Assembly (NCBI GenBank): GCA_017608405.1
Contig: JAFCFX010000002.1
Coordinates: 1 to 43,533, forward strand
Direction: 5' to 3'
Length of the DNA stretch: 43,533 bases
From: Candidatus Pacearchaeota archaeon
GTDB taxonomy: Archaea > Nanobdellota > Nanobdellia > Pacearchaeales > GW2011-AR1
Numbering within the stretch: position 1 is the stretch's first letter; every line of letters begins with the position of its first letter. Under the pieces are notes generated by a model. The model was given only the letters and a program-made list of their open reading frames with translations. It was not told the DNA's origin and searched no databases. Below are positions 8,184 through 15,142 of this stretch, piece after piece. A program made the translations under genes and the position numbers.

Positions 8184-8835
8184 GAGGCCAGTGATTATTA
8201 GGCTAATTTTATCCTTGATGATTGCGATAATTGTTTTTTCTGGAATTTTTTTATTAGCCAATTCAATTTCTTATCTTAATTATAAGTCTATTGGTTCTCA
8301 AAACAATCTTATTGGAGATTATGTTTCTGACATAAACAGTCGTTTAGAAAATTTTGTTTGTTCAGACACTCTTCTTTTTGAAGCTTCTCAAATGTTAGAT
8401 GATGTGGGGGTTCAGATAGGGATTTTAGAAAAACGATTTGGGAAAAATGATGAAAGAGTTCTTTCTCAAAAACAATTTTATAGCTCACTAGAACATGCCC
8501 ATTTTAAGATTGTTAATCGGCTTATTGTGGAGTGTGGTCATAACTTTACAACGATCTTGTTTTTCTATTCTAATGCAGAAGAAGTGGAGGAGGAAAGTGA
8601 GAGAACAGGATACATCTTAAGTTCTTTTAAGGAGAAGTATTTTGAGACCACCATGGTTTATTCTTTTGATTATAATATGAATTTTGAACTAATAGATGAT
8701 CTTAAGCAACAATATAATGTAACTTGGGCTCCTCTGGTTGTTGTTGATGGAGGAGAACCTTTTTATGTAGGGAATATACAAGATCTAGAAAAACAAGAAG
8801 CAGGGGGGAAACAAGGAGTAATATATCTAAATTAA
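8167..8835 (+). CDS. Membrane-anchored protein with thioredoxin-like C-terminal domain
   Basis: A 222-residue protein with one N-terminal membrane anchor (VIIRLILSLMIAIIVFSGIFLL, residues about 9-30) and a soluble remainder, probably outside the cell. Residues about 115-215 look like a thioredoxin fold: TTILFFYSN, a helix, TTMVYSFDYN, then YNVTWAPLVVVDGGEPFYVG, in which the AP resembles the cis-proline of thioredoxins. There is no CXXC motif, so it is unlikely to be a standard disulphide oxidoreductase. It overlaps the GT2 gene by 17 nt and is probably co-produced with it. I recognise the fold only by pattern; the function is unknown. Confidence 0.65.
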   Translation: MVKRFERPVIIRLILSLMIAIIVFSGIFLLANSISYLNYKSIGSQNNLIGDYVSDINSRLENFVCSDTLLFEASQMLDDVGVQIGILEKRFGKNDERVLSQKQFYSSLEHAHFKIVNRLIVECGHNFTTILFFYSNAEEVEEESERTGYILSSFKEKYFETTMVYSFDYNMNFELIDDLKQQYNVTWAPLVVVDGGEPFYVGNIQDLEKQEAGGKQGVIYLN

Positions 8836-8887
8836 ATATGTTTTTTCACCATATAAATCTTAAAAAAGCTTTATGACAGGTAGTTTT

Positions 8888-9673
8888 ATGACTGAATGCT
8901 GTAAATGTGGAGTTTCAGGGGAAAGAGCAAGACTTTTTGATGCAATTGGAGATGAAGGGGTTGTTCAAATTTGTGAAAAATGTTCTTTTGGAACTAGCAT
9001 GCCAATTATAAGGAAGCCTACAGATTTTCAAATTAAGAAAGCAGAAAAAAAGCAAACAGTTTATGAGAAACTTGCTGGAACTGCGGGAATTGATGTTCAG
9101 AAACACCAAGTAGCTATTTCTGGTGTGAAGACAAATGATCGTTTAGAAAAGCAAGAAACTAGCTTAAGAGATATTGTTGATAGAAATCTTGAAATGAATC
9201 TTCCAGAAAAACCAGCGCCTAATCCTAATCTTGTTGATAATTTTCATTGGATTCTTATGAGGGCCCGAAGAAAAAGGAAACTTACTCAATTTCAGATTGC
9301 TAAAGAACTTACAGAACCTATAACTGCAATTAAAATGGCAGAGCAAGGAATTTTGCCTGAAGATAATTATCAACTGTTGAGTAAACTTGAAAGTTTTTTT
9401 GGGGTTAATCTTATGAAAAGAGAAATTGTTAAGAGACCAATTCAAGAAAAACCAAAGAGACTTGGATTTGATGCAGATGCTACAAAGACTTTGACTATTT
9501 CTGATTTAAAGGAAATGGATAAAGGTCATGAAGAAGAGATTTTTGCTCAAGAGCCAACTTCTGTTGAAGAGGGGGTTGAAGATATTAATTTAATTAACCA
9601 AGAAATTGTAGATATAGAAGATGTAGAGGATATTTCTAAGGAAGATATAGATGATTTAATTCATAAGAAGTAA
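8888..9673 (+). CDS. Multiprotein bridging factor aMBF1-like transcription regulator
   Basis: Archaeal MBF1 has an N-terminal zinc ribbon and a C-terminal Cro-type helix-turn-helix and is associated with ribosomes and transcription. Here the ribbon is CCKCGVSGERARLFD with the second pair at CEKC, followed by a flexible linker, and the HTH covers roughly residues 110-170 (LMRARRKRKLTQFQIAKELT, then LSKLESFFGVNLM). Unusually, about 80 residues of very acidic sequence (many E and D) follow the HTH, more than a typical aMBF1 tail. I chose ATG 8888 (MTECCKCG) over the in-frame ATG 8873, because family members begin almost at the first cysteine and the TATA-like elements at 8851-8868 are better placed for it. 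Confidence 0.85.
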   Translation: MTECCKCGVSGERARLFDAIGDEGVVQICEKCSFGTSMPIIRKPTDFQIKKAEKKQTVYEKLAGTAGIDVQKHQVAISGVKTNDRLEKQETSLRDIVDRNLEMNLPEKPAPNPNLVDNFHWILMRARRKRKLTQFQIAKELTEPITAIKMAEQGILPEDNYQLLSKLESFFGVNLMKREIVKRPIQEKPKRLGFDADATKTLTISDLKEMDKGHEEEIFAQEPTSVEEGVEDINLINQEIVDIEDVEDISKEDIDDLIHKK

Positions 9674-9711
9674 AACACAATCTTTATAAATCAAAATAGA
9701 GACTTTTTACT

Positions 9712-9975
9712 ATGGAAATGAATATTCTTAAGAGTTCAAAAGATGAAATAGAACTTGAGTTTGAAAGCCTTACTTTAGTAGAGATTTTAAGAGTTTATCT
9801 TAATAAAGATTCTGCAGTAACTTTTACAGCATGGAAAAGAAATCATCCAACTGAGAAGCCAGTTCTTAAGGTTAAAGCGAAGGGAAAAATAGCGATTAAA
9901 GCTGTTGATGATGCTGTTTCTGCAATTTCAAAAGATTTAGATAAGTTAGGAGCTGGTTTTAAAAAGATGAAGTAA
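9712..9975 (+). CDS. rpoL: DNA-directed RNA polymerase subunit L (Rpo11)
   Basis: A small assembly subunit of archaeal RNA polymerase, homologous to Rpb11, which pairs with RpoD. The 87 residues show the family layout: KSSKDEIELEFESLTLVEIL, the long first helix ending at YLNKDSAVTFTAWKRNHP, the strand PVLKVKAKGK, and a long C-terminal helix AVDDAVSAISKDLDKL. Length is normal. TTTATAAAT (9683-9691) is centred 25-26 nt before the ATG, giving a leaderless transcript. Confidence 0.92.
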   Translation: MEMNILKSSKDEIELEFESLTLVEILRVYLNKDSAVTFTAWKRNHPTEKPVLKVKAKGKIAIKAVDDAVSAISKDLDKLGAGFKKMK

Positions 9976-10019
9976 TTCATCATGATAATATTTATTAATA
10001 CTTGCAATTATCTTTGATA

Positions 10020-10487
10020 ATGAAGATTAAAACTCATAGTGAAATTGAGGAAAGAATTTGTGATTTAAAAGAGCAAGGTAAAAAAATTGTGGGCGTTACA
10101 GGAACTTTTGATTTGTTTCATGAGGGGCATTTAGAGATTTTAATCCAAGCAAAAACTCAAGGTGATTATTTAGTCGTGGGATTAAATTCAGATAAATCTG
10201 TAGAGTTATATAAGGGGAATGGTCGTCCAATAATCAAAGAAAAATCTAGAGCGAGGATATTATCTGCATTAGAATGTGTTGATTATGTTGTGCTTTTTGA
10301 TACGCTAGAAATTTCAATCCCTTTGGTGAATTTGATTAAGCCAGATGTTTATGTTGAGGGTTCAGAATATGGGGAAAATTGTATAGCAGCAGAAGCTTTG
10401 AAGAAATGTGGAGGTCGTTTGTATTTGGTTGATAAATTTGAAGATATTTCTACTTCTGGTTTGATTAAGAAAATTAAGAGATTGTAA
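10020..10487 (+). CDS. Cytidylyltransferase-fold nucleotidyltransferase (RfaE2/HldE-C type)
   Basis: A 155-residue nucleotidyltransferase of the HxGH superfamily: GTFDLFHEGH places the HEGH catalytic motif at 34-37, and the C-terminal ISTSGLIKKI is the ISTS-type loop that contacts the triphosphate. The body (GDYLVVGLNSDKSV, RPIIKEKSRARILSALECVDYVV, IKPDVYVEGSEY) most resembles the adenylyltransferase domain of heptose/ADP-sugar synthesis (RfaE2). Related archaeal enzymes act on FMN (RibL) or glycerol phosphate, so the substrate is not certain. The start at 10020 is supported by a TATA-like TATTTATTAATA at about 9990-10000; an in-frame TTG at 10002 lies too close to that box. Confidence 0.82.
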   Translation: MKIKTHSEIEERICDLKEQGKKIVGVTGTFDLFHEGHLEILIQAKTQGDYLVVGLNSDKSVELYKGNGRPIIKEKSRARILSALECVDYVVLFDTLEISIPLVNLIKPDVYVEGSEYGENCIAAEALKKCGGRLYLVDKFEDISTSGLIKKIKRL

Positions 10488-10526
10488 TATAATAATCCTT
10501 ATTAATTCTAGTTATTAGGTTATTTT

Positions 10527-11258
10527 ATGTCTCAAGATAGAATTTCTGCTGGAAGTTTTGATTTAAATAAATGGCTTTTTGGAGGATATGAAAAAGGGGT
10601 AATTAGTATGATTGCAGGACCTCCTGGAAGTGGAAAAACTAATTTTTGTATTTTAACTGCTTGTAGTCAGGCAAGAAAAGGGAATAAGGTTATATTTATT
10701 GATACAGAAGGAGGTTTTAGTCCAGAAAGAGTTAAGCAAATTGTTGGGGAAAATTATACTAATATTTTGAAACATATCTTACTCTTAGAACCAAAGAGTT
10801 TTGATGAACAAAAAAAAGTTTTTACAAAACTTTTAGAGAGAGTGAAGAAAGAACATGTTTCTTTAATAGTAGTTGATGGCATGGCTATGCTTTATAGATT
10901 AGAATTAGGAGATGCCCTTAATGTTGGAGAAAGTGATACAATTAAGGAAGTTAATAGGGAAGTTGCACAACAGATGAGGGTTTTAGCTGAAATTGCAAGA
11001 GCTCAAAATATTTCTATTATTATTACTAACCAAGTGTATAAAGGATTTCAGTCTGAAAGAGATTGGAAACGAGGCAAGCAAGCTCAGATGAATCTTGTTG
11101 GAGGAGATCTTTTCAAATACTGGAGTAAGTGTATTATTGAATTAAAAGTAGAAGGAAATAAGAAAAAAGCAGTTCTCTTAAAACACAGGAGTTTACCTAG
11201 AAAGGAATTTGTGTTTGAGATAAAAAATAAAGGGATATTTAGGAAGCGTTGGATGTAA
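10527..11258 (+). CDS. radB: DNA repair and recombination protein RadB
   Basis: RadB is an archaeal RadA/Rad51 paralogue that consists of the RecA core alone and acts as a recombination mediator. The 243-residue protein begins SAGSFDLNKWLFGGYEKGVI, then Walker A GPPGSGKT at 31-38 and Walker B around LIVVDG. The L2-like and C-terminal segments match the family (IIITNQVYKGF, then LLKHRSLPRKEFVFEI). There is no N-terminal helix-hairpin-helix domain, as expected for RadB rather than RadA. It is the last core gene before the accessory block, and one of the module-boundary repeats begins 12 nt after its stop. Confidence 0.93.
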   Translation: MSQDRISAGSFDLNKWLFGGYEKGVISMIAGPPGSGKTNFCILTACSQARKGNKVIFIDTEGGFSPERVKQIVGENYTNILKHILLLEPKSFDEQKKVFTKLLERVKKEHVSLIVVDGMAMLYRLELGDALNVGESDTIKEVNREVAQQMRVLAEIARAQNISIIITNQVYKGFQSERDWKRGKQAQMNLVGGDLFKYWSKCIIELKVEGNKKKAVLLKHRSLPRKEFVFEIKNKGIFRKRWM

Positions 11259-11269
11259 TTAGTAAATAA

Positions 11270-11288
11270 TCATCTGGTTGTTTGTTTT
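11270..11288 (+). repeat. Repeat R1, copy a (left boundary of module 1)
   Basis: The 19-mer TCATCTGGTTGTTTGTTTT occurs here and again at 12435-12453. Its core CTGGTTGTTTG is matched in inverted orientation (10 of 11 bases) by CAAACAATCAG at the start of R2 copy a, so the phosphotransferase gene lies between an inverted pair. The T-rich end could also terminate radB transcription. Confidence 0.65.
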
Positions 11289-11362
11289 TTAGATTGAGTA
11301 ATTTAATCAGAACACTTGTATCTTACACTATCAATTTCAACATTTTCCAATCTTGGGCGTTA

Positions 11363-12232
11363 TTATACTATTTTGCTTTTATCTTCAACCAAATACCTTA
11401 TAATATTATAAGCATCATTTTGCTTTACTTTAAGTTGTATTAAAGGAGTTCGCAATCTAAATAAGCTAATACCTTTAATATTAAGATCTTTGTGTATTTT
11501 TAATATCATTTTAATAAAGGAATTTATTCTTTTTCTTGTATAATCTGCCTGATAACATAGTGTATCAATTTCGTGAATAAGTTTTCCCACATCCGCATGA
11601 GGGTCTGAAAATTTCATTTCATCTAAATCAATAATATATATTTTTCCTTTATTAGATACTAGAAAATTGCCAAGATGTGAATCTCCGTGAATTAAACTAA
11701 TCCATTTCGGAACATATTTTTTTACTCTTTTTTTTAATAAATTATATTCTCTTTCTTCAATTTTTCCTTTTTTATATAATCTTCTGGAATGTTTTAATAG
11801 TTTCATCTCATCTAAAGAATCTTTTCTAAGAACATACCATTTAGTTTTTTTTAAGTCAACATGGTGTAATTTTCCTAATAAAATAGCGACCCCTTTTAAA
11901 TATTTTCTTAAATTTTTAGATCTTTCTTCGATTAATGTCCTAAGAGATTTTCCATCTATGTATTCTTGAACAATTTCTTTATTTTCAATATCACTAAAGA
12001 TAATCTTCGGGGTGGGAATTTTTGAATCAACTAACTTATGATTAAAAACAGTTTTTTTAACTTCTTTCTTAGTTTTATAAAATTTTAAAACATAATGTTC
12101 TTTTTTTTTCTTGTGAACAATTAAAAGATAGACTTTGTTAACATATCCTCCACCAAGTAAAGAAAGTTCGTATTTTATTCCCTCCTTAGAAAGTTTTTTC
12201 AAATAGGTTGATTTTGGCTTGGGAACATGCAT
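11363..12232 (-). CDS. Phosphotransferase of the APH/choline kinase fold
   Basis: A 289-residue protein with the aminoglycoside-phosphotransferase/protein-kinase-like fold. The N-lobe has a glycine-rich loop (LLGGGYVNKVYLL) and the ATP-binding lysine in YVLKFYK. The C-lobe carries the Brenner motif HGDSHLGNF, with catalytic Asp and metal-binding Asn, followed by IYIIDLDEMKFSDPHADVG, whose aspartates coordinate magnesium. Likely substrates are small hydroxyl compounds or sugars; nothing shows which, and drug resistance should not be assumed. It is leaderless (TATA AGATTTATAAAAC about 12250-12262). It is the only minus-strand gene in this stretch and lies between repeats R1a and R2a, which suggests separate arrival. 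Confidence 0.82.
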   Translation of the reverse strand: MHVPKPKSTYLKKLSKEGIKYELSLLGGGYVNKVYLLIVHKKKKEHYVLKFYKTKKEVKKTVFNHKLVDSKIPTPKIIFSDIENKEIVQEYIDGKSLRTLIEERSKNLRKYLKGVAILLGKLHHVDLKKTKWYVLRKDSLDEMKLLKHSRRLYKKGKIEEREYNLLKKRVKKYVPKWISLIHGDSHLGNFLVSNKGKIYIIDLDEMKFSDPHADVGKLIHEIDTLCYQADYTRKRINSFIKMILKIHKDLNIKGISLFRLRTPLIQLKVKQNDAYNIIRYLVEDKSKIV

Positions 12233-12268
12233 TGTTTAAAGAATGTTTTAAGATTTATAAAACTAACC

Positions 12269-12354
12269 AAACAATCAGGTAATTGTTTATTTTTTAGTTT
12301 TTCTTTATTCTCTATGTTTTATTATTGGGGGTAGATTATTTACTCTCTTTTTCT
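12269..12354 (+). repeat. Repeat R2, copy a (right boundary of module 1)
   Basis: An approximately 86-nt repeat with a near-identical second copy at 13239-13322. The last 59 nt are identical; the first part differs by two substitutions and a 2-nt indel in a T run. It begins with a small inverted repeat, AAACAA (12269-12274) and TTGTTT (12283-12288), and is strongly T-rich on the plus strand with a central ATTGGGGGTAGATT. Copy a lies upstream of a minus-strand gene, so it cannot be simply the terminator of a present-day plus-strand neighbour. Confidence 0.75.
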
Positions 12355-12434
12355 AATTCTATTTCTTATTAATAAAATATTATTGCTAATTCTTGATTAA
12401 AGTTGTTAAAAATTAATTGTTTTATCGGACAGTC

Positions 12435-12453
12435 TCATCTGGTTGTTTGTTTT
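12435..12453 (+). repeat. Repeat R1, copy b (left boundary of module 2)
   Basis: Exact second copy of the 19-mer at 11270-11288. It lies about 45 nt before the start of the unknown gene at 12497 and upstream of that gene's TATA-like CTTTATTAAC (about 12467-12476). Between R2a and this site is about 80 nt of AT-rich sequence with no recognisable feature. Confidence 0.65.
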
Positions 12454-12496
12454 CTACTATAATAATCTTTATTAACCATAGGATAGAAATATTGAT

Positions 12497-13231
12497 ATGG
12501 GTAAAGCTGATAAGGTTTATGGTATGATTGAAAGGGCAAAAAAACCTTCAAATGCGATAACTTATGTTTATTTCTCGCTATTGAATAGATGGCATGATGA
12601 TTTTGGTGCTAAAATTCCTACTTTTGGTTTTGAACTGATGAAATCTATGTTTGAAAAAGTAGAAGACATAAGAAATTTAGATTTAAGTGTTGATGAATCA
12701 GATAGATATTTTCATGGTTATCTTGGACTTATCTCTGGAGAAAGTGATGAAGAAGTTAGGCAGGGAATATGCAAACTAGAAGATATTGCAAGAATTAATC
12801 CTTTTGAAAAAGCTTTTTTTGAGGATGCAGAGAGAAGGTTCAGAAAAGAATGTGTTTGGGAATACAAAGTTAGGGGTGCTACAGAATTAGATTCTTTAGG
12901 AGAAGAGCTTGTTCAATTTTTTCAAGTTAGAGAACATTATAGAAGGGAAGATGGACATGAACCAACAAAAAAACAAAAATATGAGGTTAGACAAATATTT
13001 GTAGTTAAAGAACCTTTGATTTTAGGTAGTAATTTGGGAATAGCTAATGAAGAAATTAGAAAATACTTTGAGAATCTTGAAGGGATTCCCTCGCTTTTTA
13101 GTGGTGTTAACTTTAATGTTCCTAAAAATTTTGATGTTGTATCAGAACTTGGGCTTAAACCATTACTTAAAAAGAAACTTACTTCTGATGATACCTTCTC
13201 AGGATTACATCATTTCGTTGTGCAAGGATGA
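12497..13231 (+). CDS. Hypothetical protein in repeat-bracketed module
   Basis: A 244-residue soluble, highly charged protein that I do not recognise. It is predominantly helical to about residue 150 (for example EEVRQGICKLEDIARINPFEKAFFEDAE), followed by a strand-containing segment (YEVRQIFVVKEPLILGSNLGI) and a basic tail LKPLLKKKLTS. There is no signal peptide, membrane helix or cysteine cluster. A TATA-like CTTTATTAAC is centred 25-26 nt before the ATG. Repeat R1b precedes it and R2b begins 8 nt after its stop, the same arrangement as around the phosphotransferase gene. Confidence 0.7.
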   Translation: MGKADKVYGMIERAKKPSNAITYVYFSLLNRWHDDFGAKIPTFGFELMKSMFEKVEDIRNLDLSVDESDRYFHGYLGLISGESDEEVRQGICKLEDIARINPFEKAFFEDAERRFRKECVWEYKVRGATELDSLGEELVQFFQVREHYRREDGHEPTKKQKYEVRQIFVVKEPLILGSNLGIANEEIRKYFENLEGIPSLFSGVNFNVPKNFDVVSELGLKPLLKKKLTSDDTFSGLHHFVVQG

Positions 13232-13238
13232 ATTTTCT

Positions 13239-13322
13239 AAACAACTAGGTAATTGTTTATTTTAGTTTTTCTTTATTCTCTATGTTTTATTATTGGGGGT
13301 AGATTATTTACTCTCTTTTTCT
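13239..13322 (+). repeat. Repeat R2, copy b (right boundary of module 2)
   Basis: Second copy of the sequence at 12269-12354, with 59 nt identical at the right-hand end. It starts with a perfect 7-bp inverted repeat, TAAACAA (13238-13244) and TTGTTTA (13253-13259). Its left end (TAAACAACTAG) matches the inverse of R1's CTGGTTGTTTG at 9 of 11 positions. Downstream to 13409 is AT-rich sequence holding only the likely nreA promoter. Confidence 0.75.
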
Positions 13323-13409
13323 ATGGTTTTTTTAATTAAATTAATACAACCCCCAAGTAACAATAAACTAATATAAACTTCTAATGCTTTATTTTAAAGA
13401 GGTGTTTCT

Positions 13410-14615
13410 ATGCAAGATATTCGCTTTGAAGTAATAAAGAAAATAGCACAAACTAGATTTAAGTATAAAAATATTGGAAAAATATCTAAATTAAATAGTA
13501 GTTCGCCTCCTAGTGTTTTTATTGGGAGTAAGTTAAAATATCCTTTAGTAAATGTTGGGATTTTATCTCCATTAGAGCGAGATGAAGATGCTTGGGTTTA
13601 TGATGATGCTAGATATTGGGCAAAAGAAGATTTTAGTATTCATGATGTTGTTAGGCTGAGAGACAACCTTTTGAATTCAAGGTTTCAGAGTAAGGTTCAG
13701 GATTCTAGGTTGAATAAAAAGTTTGTGCAAATTGCTCAAGAAGTTGCATTAGCAAGTAAGCCAGTAGATGTTGAGATTGAACTTAAAAATAAAGTTAGTT
13801 TAGGAAGAAAAAAAGATAGGGTTATTACTCAGATGGGTATGAGGGCAGGATTAAAAAAGGCTAGAATCACAGAGAATGTTAAAATAGATAGAAAGGTAGA
13901 TAAAGTTATTAATGATGAAGTAAAATCCTCTGAAGGATTAGAGTATCTTTATAAAAATAAATTTTCAGAATATGTTCTTTCTAAGATTTTGAGTGTAGGA
14001 GTTCTAGGATTAAAGAAGAATAAAAGATTAGTTCCTACTAGATGGAGCATCACTGCTACTGATGATACTATTGGAAAACAACTCTTGAAAAAAGTTAGAG
14101 ATTATAAATGGCTTGAAGATTTTGAATTCTTTTTTGGAGAGTTTATGGGAAATCAGTATATGTTGATATTTTTTCCAGGAGTTTGGAATTATGAATTATT
14201 TGAACTATATTTTCCTGGTTCTAGTTGGAATCCGACTCAAGAATTAAAAGCTTCCACTGATTTTGAATTGTATTCTGGAAGAAAGACATATGCTTTTGCA
14301 ACAGCAGGGGGATATTATGCAACGCGCCTTCCTATTTTAGAATATTTAAATAATATTAGGAGACAAGCTAGTGTTTTAGTAATAAGATTGGAGACTGTTA
14401 CTTATTGGGCAGCACTAGGGGTTTGGGTTGTGAGAGAGTCTGTTAGAAAAGCTCTTGCGAGAGGGAAAATAAAATTTGATAGTAAAGAAGAATTATTAAA
14501 TGGTGCTAAGAAGATTGCCAAAATCAAGTATGATTTTGATGTAGGTCAAGTTTTAAAAAAGAGTAAATTACTAGAGCAGGTTAATACTCAGAAGAGGTTG
14601 GTGGAGTGGTTTTAA
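13410..14615 (+). CDS. nreA: DNA repair protein NreA-like
   Basis: A member of the archaeal Nre family (DUF650/DUF651), PCNA-binding proteins implicated in tolerance of DNA damage. Family features are FIGSKLKYPLVNVGILSP, DDARYW, the long middle with RLVPTRWSITATDD, and AFATAGGYYATRLPILEYL near the C-terminus. The last eight residues, QKRLVEWF (394-401), are a PIP box for binding PCNA. I see no cysteine in the whole sequence, so the N-terminal C4 zinc finger common in NreA is absent. A purine-rich GAGGTG just before the ATG may act as a ribosome-binding site, unlike the leaderless neighbours. A recombinase fragment overlaps or abuts its stop. Confidence 0.88.
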   Translation: MQDIRFEVIKKIAQTRFKYKNIGKISKLNSSSPPSVFIGSKLKYPLVNVGILSPLERDEDAWVYDDARYWAKEDFSIHDVVRLRDNLLNSRFQSKVQDSRLNKKFVQIAQEVALASKPVDVEIELKNKVSLGRKKDRVITQMGMRAGLKKARITENVKIDRKVDKVINDEVKSSEGLEYLYKNKFSEYVLSKILSVGVLGLKKNKRLVPTRWSITATDDTIGKQLLKKVRDYKWLEDFEFFFGEFMGNQYMLIFFPGVWNYELFELYFPGSSWNPTQELKASTDFELYSGRKTYAFATAGGYYATRLPILEYLNNIRRQASVLVIRLETVTYWAALGVWVVRESVRKALARGKIKFDSKEELLNGAKKIAKIKYDFDVGQVLKKSKLLEQVNTQKRLVEWF

Positions 14616-14653
14616 TAATTTTGGTTTATCTTTGGCATTTGAAAGCTGATGAA

Positions 14654-14977
14654 ATGCCTAAAATAGTAGATTATCAAATAGGGCAACCAAAACCAAAAGT
14701 CCTCAAACCAGAAGAAATTCTTTTACCCTCAGATATAAAGAAGATGATTCAAGCTTGTTCTAATTCTAGAGATAAAGTTCTAATCTCCATTATGTTTGAA
14801 AGTGCTTGTAGGGTAAGCGAGATAGTTAACCTAAAAATTAAAAATATTTTAGTAGATGGGTATTGGATTAAAGTATCAGTAAAAGGAAAAACAGGAGAGC
14901 GAAATATAAGGTTAATAGATAGTGTTGGTTACATTCAAAATTGGATAAATGAGCACCCAGACAGAAAAAACAAATAA
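14654..14977 (+). pseudogene. Truncated tyrosine recombinase/integrase fragment
   Basis: About 107 residues correspond to the beginning of the catalytic domain of a XerC/D-type integrase: LLPSDIKKMIQACSNSRDKVL, the box I arginine in ESACRVSEIVNLKIKNI, and the beta-hairpin ending in KGKTGERNIRLIDS. The stop comes just after WINEHP. The HxxR, His/Trp and nucleophilic Tyr motifs are missing, as is the N-terminal core-binding domain, so it cannot be an active recombinase alone. The frame is also open upstream to a GTG at 14606 inside the nreA stop region, but those residues look non-coding. It marks past integration next to the two repeat-bracketed modules. Confidence 0.72.
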
Positions 14978-15125
14978 ATTCACAGAACAACTAATGCACA
15001 CGCCAATATCTTCAAACACAGACACAAGTCAAGGGATGATGGAAACACTATATCAAACAATGAAGAATAACCTTTTAATGCTGGAAAAGTTCAAAGAGAT
15101 TTTAAAGGGAAGTGAGGAGAAATGA
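14949..15125 (+). CDS. Small hypothetical ORF overlapping the recombinase fragment
   Basis: A 58-residue frame starting at ATG 14949, overlapping the end of the recombinase fragment by 29 nt in another frame. It begins MSTQTEKTNKFTEQL and ends in a helical stretch with MMETLYQTMKNN and LEKFKEILKGSEEK. Its early part is unusually C- and A-rich for this region. It could be the displaced C-terminal tail of the original integrase, a small translated protein coupled to the fragment, or chance. The reading frame is clear but expression is not. Confidence 0.4.
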   Translation: MSTQTEKTNKFTEQLMHTPISSNTDTSQGMMETLYQTMKNNLLMLEKFKEILKGSEEK

Positions 15126-15142
15126 AGTTTAAAAAATAGTAT

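Noticed and set aside
11363-12232. Antibiotic (aminoglycoside) resistance reading of the phosphotransferase
   Set aside because: The fold is shared with many sugar, choline and homoserine-type kinases; nothing in the sequence points to a drug substrate.
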